A stretch of 64,000 nt of DNA from Rickettsiales bacterium. GTDB taxonomy: Bacteria > Pseudomonadota > Alphaproteobacteria > Methylaequorales > Methylaequoraceae. The translations under genes were made by a program, and so were the position numbers. Where the stretch lies: contig NZHE01000024.1 in NCBI GenBank assembly GCA_002691145.1, positions 72,094-136,093 of the forward strand, given 5' to 3'. Numbering within the stretch: the stretch's first letter is position 1; each line of letters begins with the position of its first letter. A model generated the notes under the pieces. The model ran no database searches and had not been told where the DNA came from. It was given only the letters and a program-made list of their open reading frames with translations. Positions 44,570 through 55,118 of this stretch are shown here, piece by piece.

Positions 44570-45511
44570 ATGGCCGTTCATACCGTTTTATCTGAAAAAG
44601 AAATTAATGAAATTATACGTTCTTACGAAATTGGTTTTTTAAGTAGGTATGAAGGCATTGTTCAGGGTATCGAAAATACAAACTATTTTATTGAAACCTC
44701 TGTTAATAAATTCATACTAACAATTTATGAAAAAAGAGTAAATATCCATGATTTACCATTTTATTTTGATTTATTAGAACACAGTAAGTTCAAAAAAATT
44801 AATTGTCCGATTCCTATAAGAAATAGAAATAATAAAAGGTTGCAGAAATTCGATGAAAAATATTTCTCGCTATTTTCTTTTATTAATGGAGAATGTTTAA
44901 ATAGATGGGGTCCTAACGTCTGTTTTCACGTGGGTAAAATACTAGGGAAGTTTCACCAAAAAAATAAGTCATTTTTAAAAAAAAAGTTGAATGATTTTGG
45001 CCTAACAAGTTGGACTTCTTTATTCAAGAAATGTAAGAATCAAATGGATTCTATTGTACCGGAATCGTCTGAATTTATTACTAGAGAGATTGAATATATT
45101 ACTAGCAATTGGCCATCAAATCTTCCAGAAGGAATCGTGCATGCAGATTTATTTCCAGATAATATTCTATTTATTAATGAAAAAATATCGGGAATTCTTG
45201 ATTTCTATTTTTCGTGTGTAGACTTTTATATATATGATTTAGCGATTTTAATAAATGCTTGGAGTTTTCAAAATGAAAAATTTGAAATTGAGAATTTTAA
45301 AAGTTTGATCAAAGGGTATCAGTCTGAAAGAGTTATAAACAAAGATGAGAAAAATGCTTTAAATATTTGTCTGAGAGGGGCATCAATAAGATTTTTACTA
45401 ACTCGAGCCAATGATTTTATATATAATAAACCCAAAATCGAAAATAAAGATCCAATGAGTTATTTTAAAATCCTACAATTTCATCATACAAATTATTTAA
45501 AAATAGATTGA
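44570..45511 (+). CDS. thrB: Homoserine kinase type II (APH fold)
   Basis: Phosphorylates homoserine in threonine synthesis; the product is used by ThrC (48993-50375). The 313 aa are of the APH/choline-kinase fold: GIENTNYFIET near the N-terminus and the catalytic HADLFPDNILF (about 191-201) with ILDFYFSC following (metal Asp). It abuts atpF and precedes rnhA by 1 base, as in many alphaproteobacteria. Confidence 0.93.
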   Translation: MAVHTVLSEKEINEIIRSYEIGFLSRYEGIVQGIENTNYFIETSVNKFILTIYEKRVNIHDLPFYFDLLEHSKFKKINCPIPIRNRNNKRLQKFDEKYFSLFSFINGECLNRWGPNVCFHVGKILGKFHQKNKSFLKKKLNDFGLTSWTSLFKKCKNQMDSIVPESSEFITREIEYITSNWPSNLPEGIVHADLFPDNILFINEKISGILDFYFSCVDFYIYDLAILINAWSFQNEKFEIENFKSLIKGYQSERVINKDEKNALNICLRGASIRFLLTRANDFIYNKPKIENKDPMSYFKILQFHHTNYLKID

Positions 45512-45512
45512 T

Positions 45513-45959
45513 ATGAATAAAGATTTAATTACTGTCTATACAGATGGTGCATGTTCCGGTAATCCTGGACCAGGTGGATGGGCTTATATAGTTTTTCAGA
45601 AGATAATCGTAAGAAAAGATTCAGGCGGCGAGGTAAAAACTACAAATAATAGAATGGAAATGACTGCTATTATAAATGCTTTAAAAATTTTTCGAAAGAA
45701 TTCCCATATAATCATAAATACTGATAGTAAATATGTTATTAATGGGATTACAAAATGGATTATAAATTGGAAAAAAAATAATTGGGTTGGAAGTAATAAA
45801 AAAAAAGTAAAAAACTGTGACTTATGGAAAGAACTCGATTATCTTAAAGATAGACATGAAATTAAATGGCAATGGATTAAAGGACATAGCGGTGAATATA
45901 TGAACGAGATGGTTGATAAAATGGCTAGAAAGGAGTCTGAAAAATTACAAAATTTTTAA
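45513..45959 (+). CDS. rnhA: Ribonuclease HI
   Basis: Degrades RNA in RNA-DNA hybrids. The 148 aa carry the DEDD set: D11 in VYTDGACSGNPGPGGWAY, Glu in NNRMEMTA, Asp in NTDSKYV and the C-terminal Asp in MVDKMARKE, plus the basic protrusion with KWIINWKKNNW. With rnhB at 33808, both RNase H types are in one window. Its 3' end overlaps the peroxiredoxin gene by 15 bases. Confidence 0.97.
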   Translation: MNKDLITVYTDGACSGNPGPGGWAYIVFQKIIVRKDSGGEVKTTNNRMEMTAIINALKIFRKNSHIIINTDSKYVINGITKWIINWKKNNWVGSNKKKVKNCDLWKELDYLKDRHEIKWQWIKGHSGEYMNEMVDKMARKESEKLQNF

Positions 45960-46421
45960 TACTTCGTCAGCTTTGCTTTTTTCTAGTTCTCCTCCATTAT
46001 CATCGAAAATTTTCTCTACAATATTATTTCTAATTAACATTGCAAAACGTGATAATCTAACTCCAAGTCCAATTTGTGTTAAATCCATTTTAAAATCTAT
46101 TATTTTTGCAAGCTCAGCAAAGGGATCTGAAAGAAAGACAATATCCGTTTCATTATATTTTTTGCCCCATTCGTTCATAACAAAAGGATCATTTACGGAG
46201 ACAAAAAAAATTTTATCTATATTCTTCTTGAAAATCTTATCTTTACTCTTAATGTAACCAGGCAGATGATTTTCACTACAGGTTGGGGTAAAAGCGCCAG
46301 GAACAGCTACAAGAAGGCAGTTTTTATTTGCGAATAAATCTGAAGCTGAGACTTTTTTAGGACCTGAATCAAACATGTACAAATCTACATTTGGAAAGGT
46401 TTCGTTTATTTTAAGTTTCAT
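45945..46421 (-). CDS. Peroxiredoxin (Prx5 type)
   Basis: A thiol peroxidase of 158 aa in the Prx5/AhpE-like group, with the peroxidatic C48 in PGAFTPTCSENHLPGY, SVNDPFVMNEWGKKY and the active-site Arg region LGVRLSRFAMLI. No glutaredoxin domain is fused. The thrB-rnhA-peroxiredoxin order is typical of alphaproteobacteria. Four bases separate it from the upstream ScsB/DsbD-like gene. Confidence 0.94.
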   Translation of the reverse strand: MKLKINETFPNVDLYMFDSGPKKVSASDLFANKNCLLVAVPGAFTPTCSENHLPGYIKSKDKIFKKNIDKIFFVSVNDPFVMNEWGKKYNETDIVFLSDPFAELAKIIDFKMDLTQIGLGVRLSRFAMLIRNNIVEKIFDDNGGELEKSKADEVLKIL

Positions 46422-46425
46422 AATT

Positions 46426-48381
46426 CTATTTTACCAAATTTAAATTTGTTTTTACAGTTTCTTTTGTCAAAATTTCAGATAAAACTATTCCGTCTAGATT
46501 CTTTGGGCCATAAATAATATTAAAAGGTATTCCGTATTTATTATATCTTTTGAGAAAATTCAGTATATTATCATCTCTTCTAGTCCAATCTGCTTGCATA
46601 AGCTTAACGTTATTTTTATTGAAAAAAACTTTTATTTCGTCGGTATCGAGGGTTGTAAGTTTATTAAATTTACAAGTTATGCACCAATCAGCAGTTATAT
46701 CTAAGAAAATAATCTCTTTATTGTTAATATATGTATTTAATCTGTTTTCATTAAATTTTTCCCATTGTAAACCTTCTGAAGGTTTCCTCCAAAAAGAATA
46801 GGTTAATAAAAAAGAAACAATTAAAATTAAATATAAAAAAAGGTTCTTGGATTTAATTTTAGATATAAAAACTAAAAGAGATATAAAGATCAATCCACCT
46901 AATATTATAAAATCGACATATACTATACTTGATATTTTGAGTAACCAAAATGACATAAGCAACACCATAATTCCAAGAATCGCTCTCAAGTTAATCATCC
47001 ATCCTCCAGGTTTCGGAAAAATATTTATTACTTTAGGTGATAGAATTATTAAAAAATATGGTGAGGCAAAACCAGAAGCTAACGCTACAAATATTATTAT
47101 AGTAGAGATATTTTCTTGTGAAAAAGCAAAACTTATTGCTGTACCTAAGAATGGAGCACTGCAAGGAGTTGCCAAGATAGTAGCTAGTAATCCAGAAAAA
47201 AAGGCGCTGAGATACTCATTTTTACTAGTGATAGAGAATTTTTGATTTAAAGAACTAGGCAGATTTATTTCATAAAAGCCCATTAAATTTAATGAGAATA
47301 CAAATAAGATAATTGAGAAGAATAATAAAAACTCTTTACTTTGAAATTGCATGCCCCAACTGACTTCTCTTCCTAATTCTTTAAAAAAAATTATTGTAAC
47401 AGCTAAGACGATAAAGGAACAAAAAATTCCAAATATTGTACTTAGTGAAAGTCTAATCATTTTAAACTGGTTTTCATTACTTAAATTAATGAAAGAATAT
47501 ATTTTCAACGAAAGTATGGGAAGCACACACGGCATAAAATTTAATATTAATCCACCAATAAAAGCTAGAAACAAAATAGAAGCCAATTTAATCTCACTAT
47601 TAACTTTTAAGTCGATTATTTTTTCTTCAGAAAAATTCTTACCCGAAATTAAAACAAATAGATTATCTGGCGATTTAAATTCTTTTGAATCAATTTCTAA
47701 TTCAAATACTATTTGTCGATTATTAATTGATTTTTTTTTTTTAAGGAAATCAAAATTTGCGTGTAAAAATAAATCAACTTCAGAAGAAATATTTTTCTTA
47801 TTTTCCAACTCTATAATAAATTTATTTCCTCTATTTTTTACCTCTTTCAACTGGAAAAAAATATTTTCTTTAGAGGGAAGCCTCTTTATAGAATCACTAA
47901 GTTTGTTAAGTTTAGAATTGATATTTGTATTTAAAGAAATCTCTTTAGTTTTTATTACGGGAATACAAATTTCCTTGCAAACTAAATATTCTAATTGAAT
48001 ATCAAAATTCATCGAATTTTGATATTCAAATGTTTCCACTTTAATGGGAAAAATTATTTCTTTTTCATATCCAATAGTTTCGATGCCTAAATCAAAAAAT
48101 CTTTGTGGAGTTGGAAAAAGAATCTCTAAATTTTTTATTCTATTGTCGTCAAAATTTATTGTTAAAGGTGCCCCGGAATCCCCCGGATTTTTCCAATAGG
48201 TTTTCCAACCTTCATCTAGTTTAATAGATATACCAAAAAAAAAAGAATTATCAGATTTTAAGGTATTTTCTTTATCTAAAATTTCTAAAGAACTATGCTC
48301 AGATAATGAGCGTATTTGAGCTTTTAATTCTGAGAAATAGGTTAAAATAAAAAATATTAGAATAATAATCCTTGTCATCAA
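46426..48381 (-). CDS. ScsB/DsbD-like thiol:disulfide interchange protein
   Basis: A 651-residue transmembrane electron carrier: signal peptide (about 1-21), an N-terminal DsbC/DsbD-alpha-like periplasmic domain (WKTYWKNPGDSGAPL and the Cys pair in YLVCKEICIPV), a membrane core (about 268-525, with FMPCVLPILSLKIYSF and ATPCSAPFLGTAISFAF Cys motifs) and a C-terminal thioredoxin domain with WCITC in DITADWCITCKFN. It moves reducing power from cytoplasmic thioredoxin to periplasmic partners. The partner is not adjacent; the DsbA-like protein at 38164 is a candidate. Confidence 0.9.
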   Translation of the reverse strand: MMTRIIILIFFILTYFSELKAQIRSLSEHSSLEILDKENTLKSDNSFFFGISIKLDEGWKTYWKNPGDSGAPLTINFDDNRIKNLEILFPTPQRFFDLGIETIGYEKEIIFPIKVETFEYQNSMNFDIQLEYLVCKEICIPVIKTKEISLNTNINSKLNKLSDSIKRLPSKENIFFQLKEVKNRGNKFIIELENKKNISSEVDLFLHANFDFLKKKKSINNRQIVFELEIDSKEFKSPDNLFVLISGKNFSEEKIIDLKVNSEIKLASILFLAFIGGLILNFMPCVLPILSLKIYSFINLSNENQFKMIRLSLSTIFGIFCSFIVLAVTIIFFKELGREVSWGMQFQSKEFLLFFSIILFVFSLNLMGFYEINLPSSLNQKFSITSKNEYLSAFFSGLLATILATPCSAPFLGTAISFAFSQENISTIIIFVALASGFASPYFLIILSPKVINIFPKPGGWMINLRAILGIMVLLMSFWLLKISSIVYVDFIILGGLIFISLLVFISKIKSKNLFLYLILIVSFLLTYSFWRKPSEGLQWEKFNENRLNTYINNKEIIFLDITADWCITCKFNKLTTLDTDEIKVFFNKNNVKLMQADWTRRDDNILNFLKRYNKYGIPFNIIYGPKNLDGIVLSEILTKETVKTNLNLVK

Positions 48382-48428
48382 AATATCTTCTAATTGAAAT
48401 TAAAAAAAAATACTGTCATAATTTATAT

Positions 48429-48992
48429 ATGAAAAATAAAAATTATTTAACAGGTAATATAATTTGTGCAATTCCACAATTAAAGGATATTTTTTTCTCG
48501 AAAAGTATTATTTATATAACTCATCACAACAAAAATGGTGCAGTTGGTATCGTCCTAAACTATAAACTTATGAAGATTAAAAGCTCAGATATTATTAAAA
48601 AGTTAAATTTAGATATAAAAAATACCAGCAACAACTTTTCAATCCATATTGGAGGGCCAATGAATCAGGAAAATGGGTTTATACTTCATTCTCAGGAATA
48701 TTTTGAACCCAATACCATTAAAATTACTAAAGATATAAACCTAACTTGCACAAGAAAAATTTTTGAAGATATTGCCATGAACAAAGGACCTAAAAAGTAT
48801 TTTATTTCACTTGGATATGCAGGATGGGGGCCAGGTCAATTAGAGGACGAGCTTATCAAAAATAGTTGGATACACATTACAGAAAAGTTAGATTTAATTT
48901 TCGATATTGATGCTAGAGATAAATGGGATAAGGCCATTAAATTATCAGGAATTGACTTTTCAAAGTTTATACCAAACTCAGGAACTGCATAA
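48429..48992 (+). CDS. algH: YqgE/AlgH family protein
   Basis: A conserved protein of unknown biochemical function, 187 aa from this start. I prefer 48429 over the upstream in-frame ATG (48372) because the family begins with YLTGNIICAIPQL and because the longer version would overlap the divergent dsbD-like start. Landmarks are SIIYITHHNKNGAVGIVLN, HIGGPMNQENGFILHS and FISLGYAGWGPGQLEDEL. The stop is adjacent to the thrC stop. Confidence 0.9.
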   Translation: MKNKNYLTGNIICAIPQLKDIFFSKSIIYITHHNKNGAVGIVLNYKLMKIKSSDIIKKLNLDIKNTSNNFSIHIGGPMNQENGFILHSQEYFEPNTIKITKDINLTCTRKIFEDIAMNKGPKKYFISLGYAGWGPGQLEDELIKNSWIHITEKLDLIFDIDARDKWDKAIKLSGIDFSKFIPNSGTA

Positions 48993-50375
48993 CTAGTTAT
49001 TACTCTGAATATAATTTTTAAGCTTTTCAACATCATTATCTAAAATGTCAAATTTCTCTTCATAGCTTTTCAAGTTATTTAATTTATCAGGTAACTTCAT
49101 TTTTTTTTCTAAAGATTTATTAATTGTATTTAAGAATTTTCCATAATGAGCTGTAGCAAGATATACATTTTTTATATTCTCTTTATTCAAAAAACGTTTT
49201 CCTATCGAAATACCGACTGCTGTATGAGGGTCAACTACTATTTTATATTTTAAAAACATTTTTTTTATGCAATCTGTTGTTTTGTTGTCATCTAACCTAC
49301 CTACCTGGAATCTTTTTTTCATTTTGCTAATGATAGATTTGCTTAATTGAAAATCTCCTTTTGACTTTAATCTCAAAAAAAGTTGGTTGACTTCAACTTT
49401 ATCAATGTAATGATATAATAATCTTTCAAAGTTACTTGAAACTTGTATATCCATACTTGGGCTTAGTGTCTCAAAGGTTTTTAACTTCTTCATTTGACCA
49501 GTCTCAAAAAATCTAGTGAGAACATCGTTTTTATTTGAGGCAATAATAATCTTATTTATTGGAAGTCCCATTTTCATGGCTATAAATGCAGCATACGCAT
49601 TACCAAAATTACCAGTTGGAACTGAAAAGTTAATCATTTCATTATCATCGCAACAATTAAAATATGCCCAAAAATAGTAAACAATCTGACCCATTATCCT
49701 TACCCAATTAATTGAATTAACAGCAGCAAGATTAAATTTCTTTTCTTTTTCATTAATTTCAAACAAACTTTTAACGAGATTTTGACAATCATCGAAGTCA
49801 CCTTTAATTGCAAGATTGAACACGTTACTTTTGTTAAAAGTAGTCATCTGCATTCTTTGAATGGGACTAACTTTATTATATGGAAAGAGGATAAACATCT
49901 TTATTAAATTAGATTTAGAACAACCATGAATTGCTGCTGAACCAGTATCTCCAGATGTTGCTCCGACAATTGTAAGCTTTATCTTTTTCTTTTTAAGAAT
50001 AAAGTTGTATATATTTCCTAATAATTGAAGTGCATAGTCTTTAAAAGCAAGAGTTGGACCATGAAAAAGGTTTAGAATATATTCTTTATTATTTAACTTT
50101 TTGATCGAAATAATCTCATTATCTGAAAATTCATTGTATGTTATCTCACATATTTTGGTATAATCCTCCTTTGATATATTAGACTTCACAAAAATCCATG
50201 TAATTTGATGCACAAGCTCTGAGTAGGATAAACCTCTCATATTATTAAGTTTTGATTTTGAGATTTGAGAAATTTCATCCGGGACAAACAAACCCCCGTC
50301 AGAAGCTAAACCACTTAAAACAACTTTTTCAAATTCTACAGAATTTTCACTACCTCTTGTTGAAGAATATAACAT
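48993..50375 (-). CDS. thrC: Threonine synthase
   Basis: A PLP enzyme forming threonine from phosphohomoserine. The 460 aa have TRGSENSVEFEKVVLSGLASDGGLFVP at the N-terminus, the PLP Lys K112 in HGPTLAFKDYALQLLG, the phosphate loop GATSGDTGSAAIHG and PTGNFGNAYAA. It is the long, fungal-like form. It closes the cox-surf1 operon, 17 bases after surf1, the usual alphaproteobacterial order. Confidence 0.97.
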   Translation of the reverse strand: MLYSSTRGSENSVEFEKVVLSGLASDGGLFVPDEISQISKSKLNNMRGLSYSELVHQITWIFVKSNISKEDYTKICEITYNEFSDNEIISIKKLNNKEYILNLFHGPTLAFKDYALQLLGNIYNFILKKKKIKLTIVGATSGDTGSAAIHGCSKSNLIKMFILFPYNKVSPIQRMQMTTFNKSNVFNLAIKGDFDDCQNLVKSLFEINEKEKKFNLAAVNSINWVRIMGQIVYYFWAYFNCCDDNEMINFSVPTGNFGNAYAAFIAMKMGLPINKIIIASNKNDVLTRFFETGQMKKLKTFETLSPSMDIQVSSNFERLLYHYIDKVEVNQLFLRLKSKGDFQLSKSIISKMKKRFQVGRLDDNKTTDCIKKMFLKYKIVVDPHTAVGISIGKRFLNKENIKNVYLATAHYGKFLNTINKSLEKKMKLPDKLNNLKSYEEKFDILDNDVEKLKNYIQSNN

Positions 50376-50392
50376 TTAATACTTTTAAATTT

Positions 50393-51109
50393 CTATTTTA
50401 TTTTTTTTAAAGAAGCAGCCATGAAAACACCGATAAGACCTAAAGCAATCAAGAACCAGGTTATAGCATATTGCAAATGGTTATTTCTTATGTAAATTCT
50501 TGTTTGTCCTCCTAGAGGAGATCCTCCTGGACCATTATTTACTGCTTCTAAATAAAAAGATTTTTCTAAATTTAAGCCAGTAAATTCTGACATTTGGACT
50601 GGGTCAATAAAAAACCAAAAATTATTTTCTAATTCATTATCCGGCTGATACTTACCTTTCCTACCTGGAGTTCTAATTACTGCCTCTATATCATGAAAAC
50701 CCTCAACTAAATTCTCTAATCTTTTTTCTTTCAATTTTTTTCTTAACGGGATCCAACCACGATCAAATACTACGTAGGAATTTTCTGATAATTCTAAAGG
50801 AACAATGATATGATAACCATTATTTCCATTTTTGCTAAGAGCCGCCATATACATTTCTAATTCATTGAAAAAAGAACCATTTAAACTTACTTTCGTAAAT
50901 TCCTGTTGTTCAGGGTGTTCTATTGAATCCAAAGATACAATTTTTTTTTCAAATCTTTCTATTCTTATTTTGATTAATTCTTCTTTCCAAGCTAATCTTT
51001 TAATTTGCCACACGCACAAGCTTAAAAGTATTGATAAAGCTACTAGAAAGGAAAATAAAGGAATTATTTTAGTTTCAAAAACATAGTTTTTATTTAATCT
51101 GATTTTCAT
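50393..51109 (-). CDS. SURF1 family cytochrome oxidase assembly protein
   Basis: Surf1 helps haem a insertion into CoxA. The 238 aa have two helices (about 15-33 and 212-232), the N-terminal CVWQIKRLAWKEELI, VFDRGWIP and the C-terminal HLQYAITWFLIAL. It sits 16 bases after coxC. No anomalies were seen. Confidence 0.93.
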   Translation of the reverse strand: MKIRLNKNYVFETKIIPLFSFLVALSILLSLCVWQIKRLAWKEELIKIRIERFEKKIVSLDSIEHPEQQEFTKVSLNGSFFNELEMYMAALSKNGNNGYHIIVPLELSENSYVVFDRGWIPLRKKLKEKRLENLVEGFHDIEAVIRTPGRKGKYQPDNELENNFWFFIDPVQMSEFTGLNLEKSFYLEAVNNGPGGSPLGGQTRIYIRNNHLQYAITWFLIALGLIGVFMAASLKKIK

Positions 51110-51125
51110 TTCTTAAATTTAGGAG

Positions 51126-51947
51126 CTAAATCGAGGCCCACCAGTAAACAAATGCAAATAGAAAAAGCCAGACTACATCTACAAAATGCCAATACCAGGC
51201 GGCAAATTCAAAACCCAAATGTTTTTCTGGTTTAAAATGGCCTTTTAAACCCCTAAAAAAGCAAACTAGTAAAAAAATTGAACCTATGAGGACATGCGCA
51301 CCGTGAAAACCAGTAGCCATATAAAATGTTGATGGATAGATTCCTTCGTCAATTGAGAATTCAGCAACCATGTATTCATAAGCTTGAAAACCTGTAAAAA
51401 TTATTCCTAGTAATATTGTCAAAAATAGAAATATCAAAAATTTTTTTCTATCATTGTCTTTTAACGCATGATGAGCAACAGTAACAGTCGCTCCCGAAGC
51501 AAGGAGAATTAATGTATTAAGAAGAGGAACTCCAAAAGGATTAATCAAATTAATATCTTCCGGAGGAAACACTCCTCCAATTGAATCTATTCTTCCGATT
51601 AACTCAGGGCTGTCAGAACCTGGATAGAAAGCCACATCAAAGAAAGCCCAAAACCATGCAGCGAAGAACATAATTTCTGAAGCTATGAAGAGCAACATTC
51701 CATATCTCAAACCAATCTGAACAATTTTATTATGAAAAACACCTTTTTGAGACTCGTTTACAACATCTTTCCACCACAATAAACTAGATATAACAACAGC
51801 TAAGGATCCTACATAAAAGAGGGTTTGCTTTTCATAATGCATAAACAATATTGCGCCAACGGCCATTAATAATGTTGCCATAGAGACAACTAGTGGCCAC
51901 GGGCTTGGGTCTACAAGATGATAGGGATGTTTTTGATTTTCACTCAT
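51126..51947 (-). CDS. coxC: Cytochrome c oxidase subunit III
   Basis: The third core subunit, 273 aa with seven helices. Landmarks are HPYHLVDPSPWPLVVS, SEIMFFAAWFWAFFDVAFYPG, GATVTVAHHALK, TGFHGAHVLIG and the C-terminal WHFVDVVWLFLFAFVYWW. The start overlaps the ctaG stop by one base. Confidence 0.97.
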   Translation of the reverse strand: MSENQKHPYHLVDPSPWPLVVSMATLLMAVGAILFMHYEKQTLFYVGSLAVVISSLLWWKDVVNESQKGVFHNKIVQIGLRYGMLLFIASEIMFFAAWFWAFFDVAFYPGSDSPELIGRIDSIGGVFPPEDINLINPFGVPLLNTLILLASGATVTVAHHALKDNDRKKFLIFLFLTILLGIIFTGFQAYEYMVAEFSIDEGIYPSTFYMATGFHGAHVLIGSIFLLVCFFRGLKGHFKPEKHLGFEFAAWYWHFVDVVWLFLFAFVYWWASI

Positions 51948-52498
51948 TATTTCCTCGCAATAGAACTGTTCTTTTCAAACATTGTATAAGATAACGTTAA
52001 TTGTTGAACATTTTTTACAAAATTATCATTTAATATATCAGGATTTATAAAAAAAGAAACAGGCATTTCAACTTCTTGACCTGGTTCAAAAACTTGTTCT
52101 TCAAAACAAAAACATTCTACCTTATTAAAATATTGAGCGGCGCCTAAAGGTGTTACATTGAAAGATGCCATCCCGGTTATAGATTCTTTGGAACTGTTCC
52201 TTGCTTTGTAAAATATTAATTTACTTTCACCAGGATTAACTTTTACTTTTTTTAAAACAGGTTCGAAAATTAATGGTGAATTTTTTTCCACAGATGAATC
52301 AAATCTGACTTCATAAGTGCTCGAATTGATTTCATGTGTATTTTTTTCTACAATCTTAGGTGTTCCACCATACCCAGTAACTGCGCAAAAGATCTTGTAC
52401 AAAGGAACCGAAGCGTAGCTTACAGCAATCATAAAAAAAACAAAAGTTGTCAGATAAACTGCATACCTTTTTAAGTTTTTATTTGTATCAATTTTCAT
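51947..52498 (-). CDS. ctaG: Cytochrome c oxidase assembly protein CtaG/Cox11
   Basis: Cox11 delivers copper to CuB of subunit I. The 183 aa have one N-terminal helix (about 13-33) and a periplasmic beta domain with the copper motif CFCF in KVECFCFEEQVFEPGQEVEMPV. YASVPLYKIFCAVTGYGGTP is the family signature. It lies 4 bases after the small cox-operon gene and overlaps coxC. Confidence 0.95.
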   Translation of the reverse strand: MKIDTNKNLKRYAVYLTTFVFFMIAVSYASVPLYKIFCAVTGYGGTPKIVEKNTHEINSSTYEVRFDSSVEKNSPLIFEPVLKKVKVNPGESKLIFYKARNSSKESITGMASFNVTPLGAAQYFNKVECFCFEEQVFEPGQEVEMPVSFFINPDILNDNFVKNVQQLTLSYTMFEKNSSIARK

Positions 52499-52502
52499 AG
52501 TC

Positions 52503-52594
52503 TCATATTTTAATTATAGTAACAACATAAAATATTGTAGCCAAACTAAATAATAAAAGAGCTATGGCTATGTTTTTTTTTTTTTATTATCCAT
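52503..52594 (-). CDS. 30-residue single-helix protein of the cox operon, frameshifted
   Basis: Between ctaB and ctaG lies an ATG (52594) reading MDNKKKK and then, after one added A in the A13 run (52573-52585), NIAIALLLFSLATIFYVVTIIKI to a TGA at 52503-52505. As written the frame ends at TAG just past the run. The core ALLLFSLATIFYVVTIIK matches the small single-span protein that alphaproteobacteria carry at exactly this place between ctaB and ctaG. Length, position and the clean stop after repair support a real gene. A role in oxidase assembly or stability is inferred from context only. Confidence 0.68.
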
Positions 52595-52598
52595 TATC

Positions 52599-53519
52599 TT
52601 ACAAGGCAAAATTCTTATCAAATAAGACGGAGAGAAATAAAATATATAAATAAATAATTGAATATTTGAACAGAAATGAGGCTTTCTTGTCTGAATTTTT
52701 GGGATTAGAGTTCATAAGGTCAATTGCTCCATAAACAAAAATTAAATTCAAAAAACAAGAAACAATGAAATAAATATTTGTAGTTAAATTCATTATGTAT
52801 GGAAGAGATGATATAAAAAAAAGAATAAAACTGTAAATTAAAATTTGAATCTTAGTATTTTTCTTTCCATATTTTACAGGTAACATAGGTATATTTACTT
52901 TTGAATACTCTGTATCTTTAAATAACGCTAGTGACCAGAAGTGTGGTGGTGTCCAAAAAAAAATTATTAAAAATAAAATTACAGGAAACAAGGATATATC
53001 ATTAGTTACACAAGCCCAACCTATAACAGGAGGAAAAGCACCAGCTGCGCCGCCAATAACAATGTTATGATGCGTAGATCTCTTTAACCACATTGTATAA
53101 ATCACAATGTAAAAGAAAATTGAAAAACCTAGTAAAAATGCTGCAAAATAACTAACTGCCAGACCTAATAATATTAATCCTGTCACACCTAATAGTATTC
53201 CAAAACCAAGTACATTTGAACTATCAATCTTACCTAATGGTATAGCTCTATTTTTAGTTCTTTCCATTTTTGAGTCAATATCTCGGTCATACCACATATT
53301 TATTGCTGCGCAACAGCCCGCGCCAAGAGAGATACAGATAATCGAAACAAAAGACAAAAACGGATGTAATGTTCCTGGTGCCAGAGACAGTCCAATGACG
53401 CTAGTAAAAATAGCCAAGGACATAACTCTAGGTTTTAACAGCGAGAAATAATCTGATATTGTACTATCCTCAGAATCAATGACCTTATTTAACTCATGCT
53501 TTGTAGAAGAAACGCCCAT
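52599..53519 (-). CDS. ctaB: Protohaem IX farnesyltransferase (haem O synthase)
   Basis: A UbiA-superfamily prenyltransferase that makes haem O, the precursor of haem A for CoxA. The 306 aa have about nine helices and the two Asp motifs NMWYDRDIDSKMERTKNRAIP and DTEYSKVNIPMLPVKYG. No ctaA (haem A synthase) is in the window. It lies 12 bases after coxA. Confidence 0.96.
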   Translation of the reverse strand: MGVSSTKHELNKVIDSEDSTISDYFSLLKPRVMSLAIFTSVIGLSLAPGTLHPFLSFVSIICISLGAGCCAAINMWYDRDIDSKMERTKNRAIPLGKIDSSNVLGFGILLGVTGLILLGLAVSYFAAFLLGFSIFFYIVIYTMWLKRSTHHNIVIGGAAGAFPPVIGWACVTNDISLFPVILFLIIFFWTPPHFWSLALFKDTEYSKVNIPMLPVKYGKKNTKIQILIYSFILFFISSLPYIMNLTTNIYFIVSCFLNLIFVYGAIDLMNSNPKNSDKKASFLFKYSIIYLYILFLSVLFDKNFAL

Positions 53520-53531
53520 AAATAATTTAAT

Positions 53532-55118
<1,587 letters not shown>

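Noticed and set aside
47351..47998. A 215-codon open frame on (+)
   Set aside because: It lies wholly opposite the ScsB/DsbD-like gene, has no family match, and arises because that gene's strand is AT-rich with few stops in this frame.
48372..48428. Upstream ATG for algH
   Set aside because: It adds 19 residues not typical of the family and overlaps the divergent dsbD-like start; 48429 fits better.
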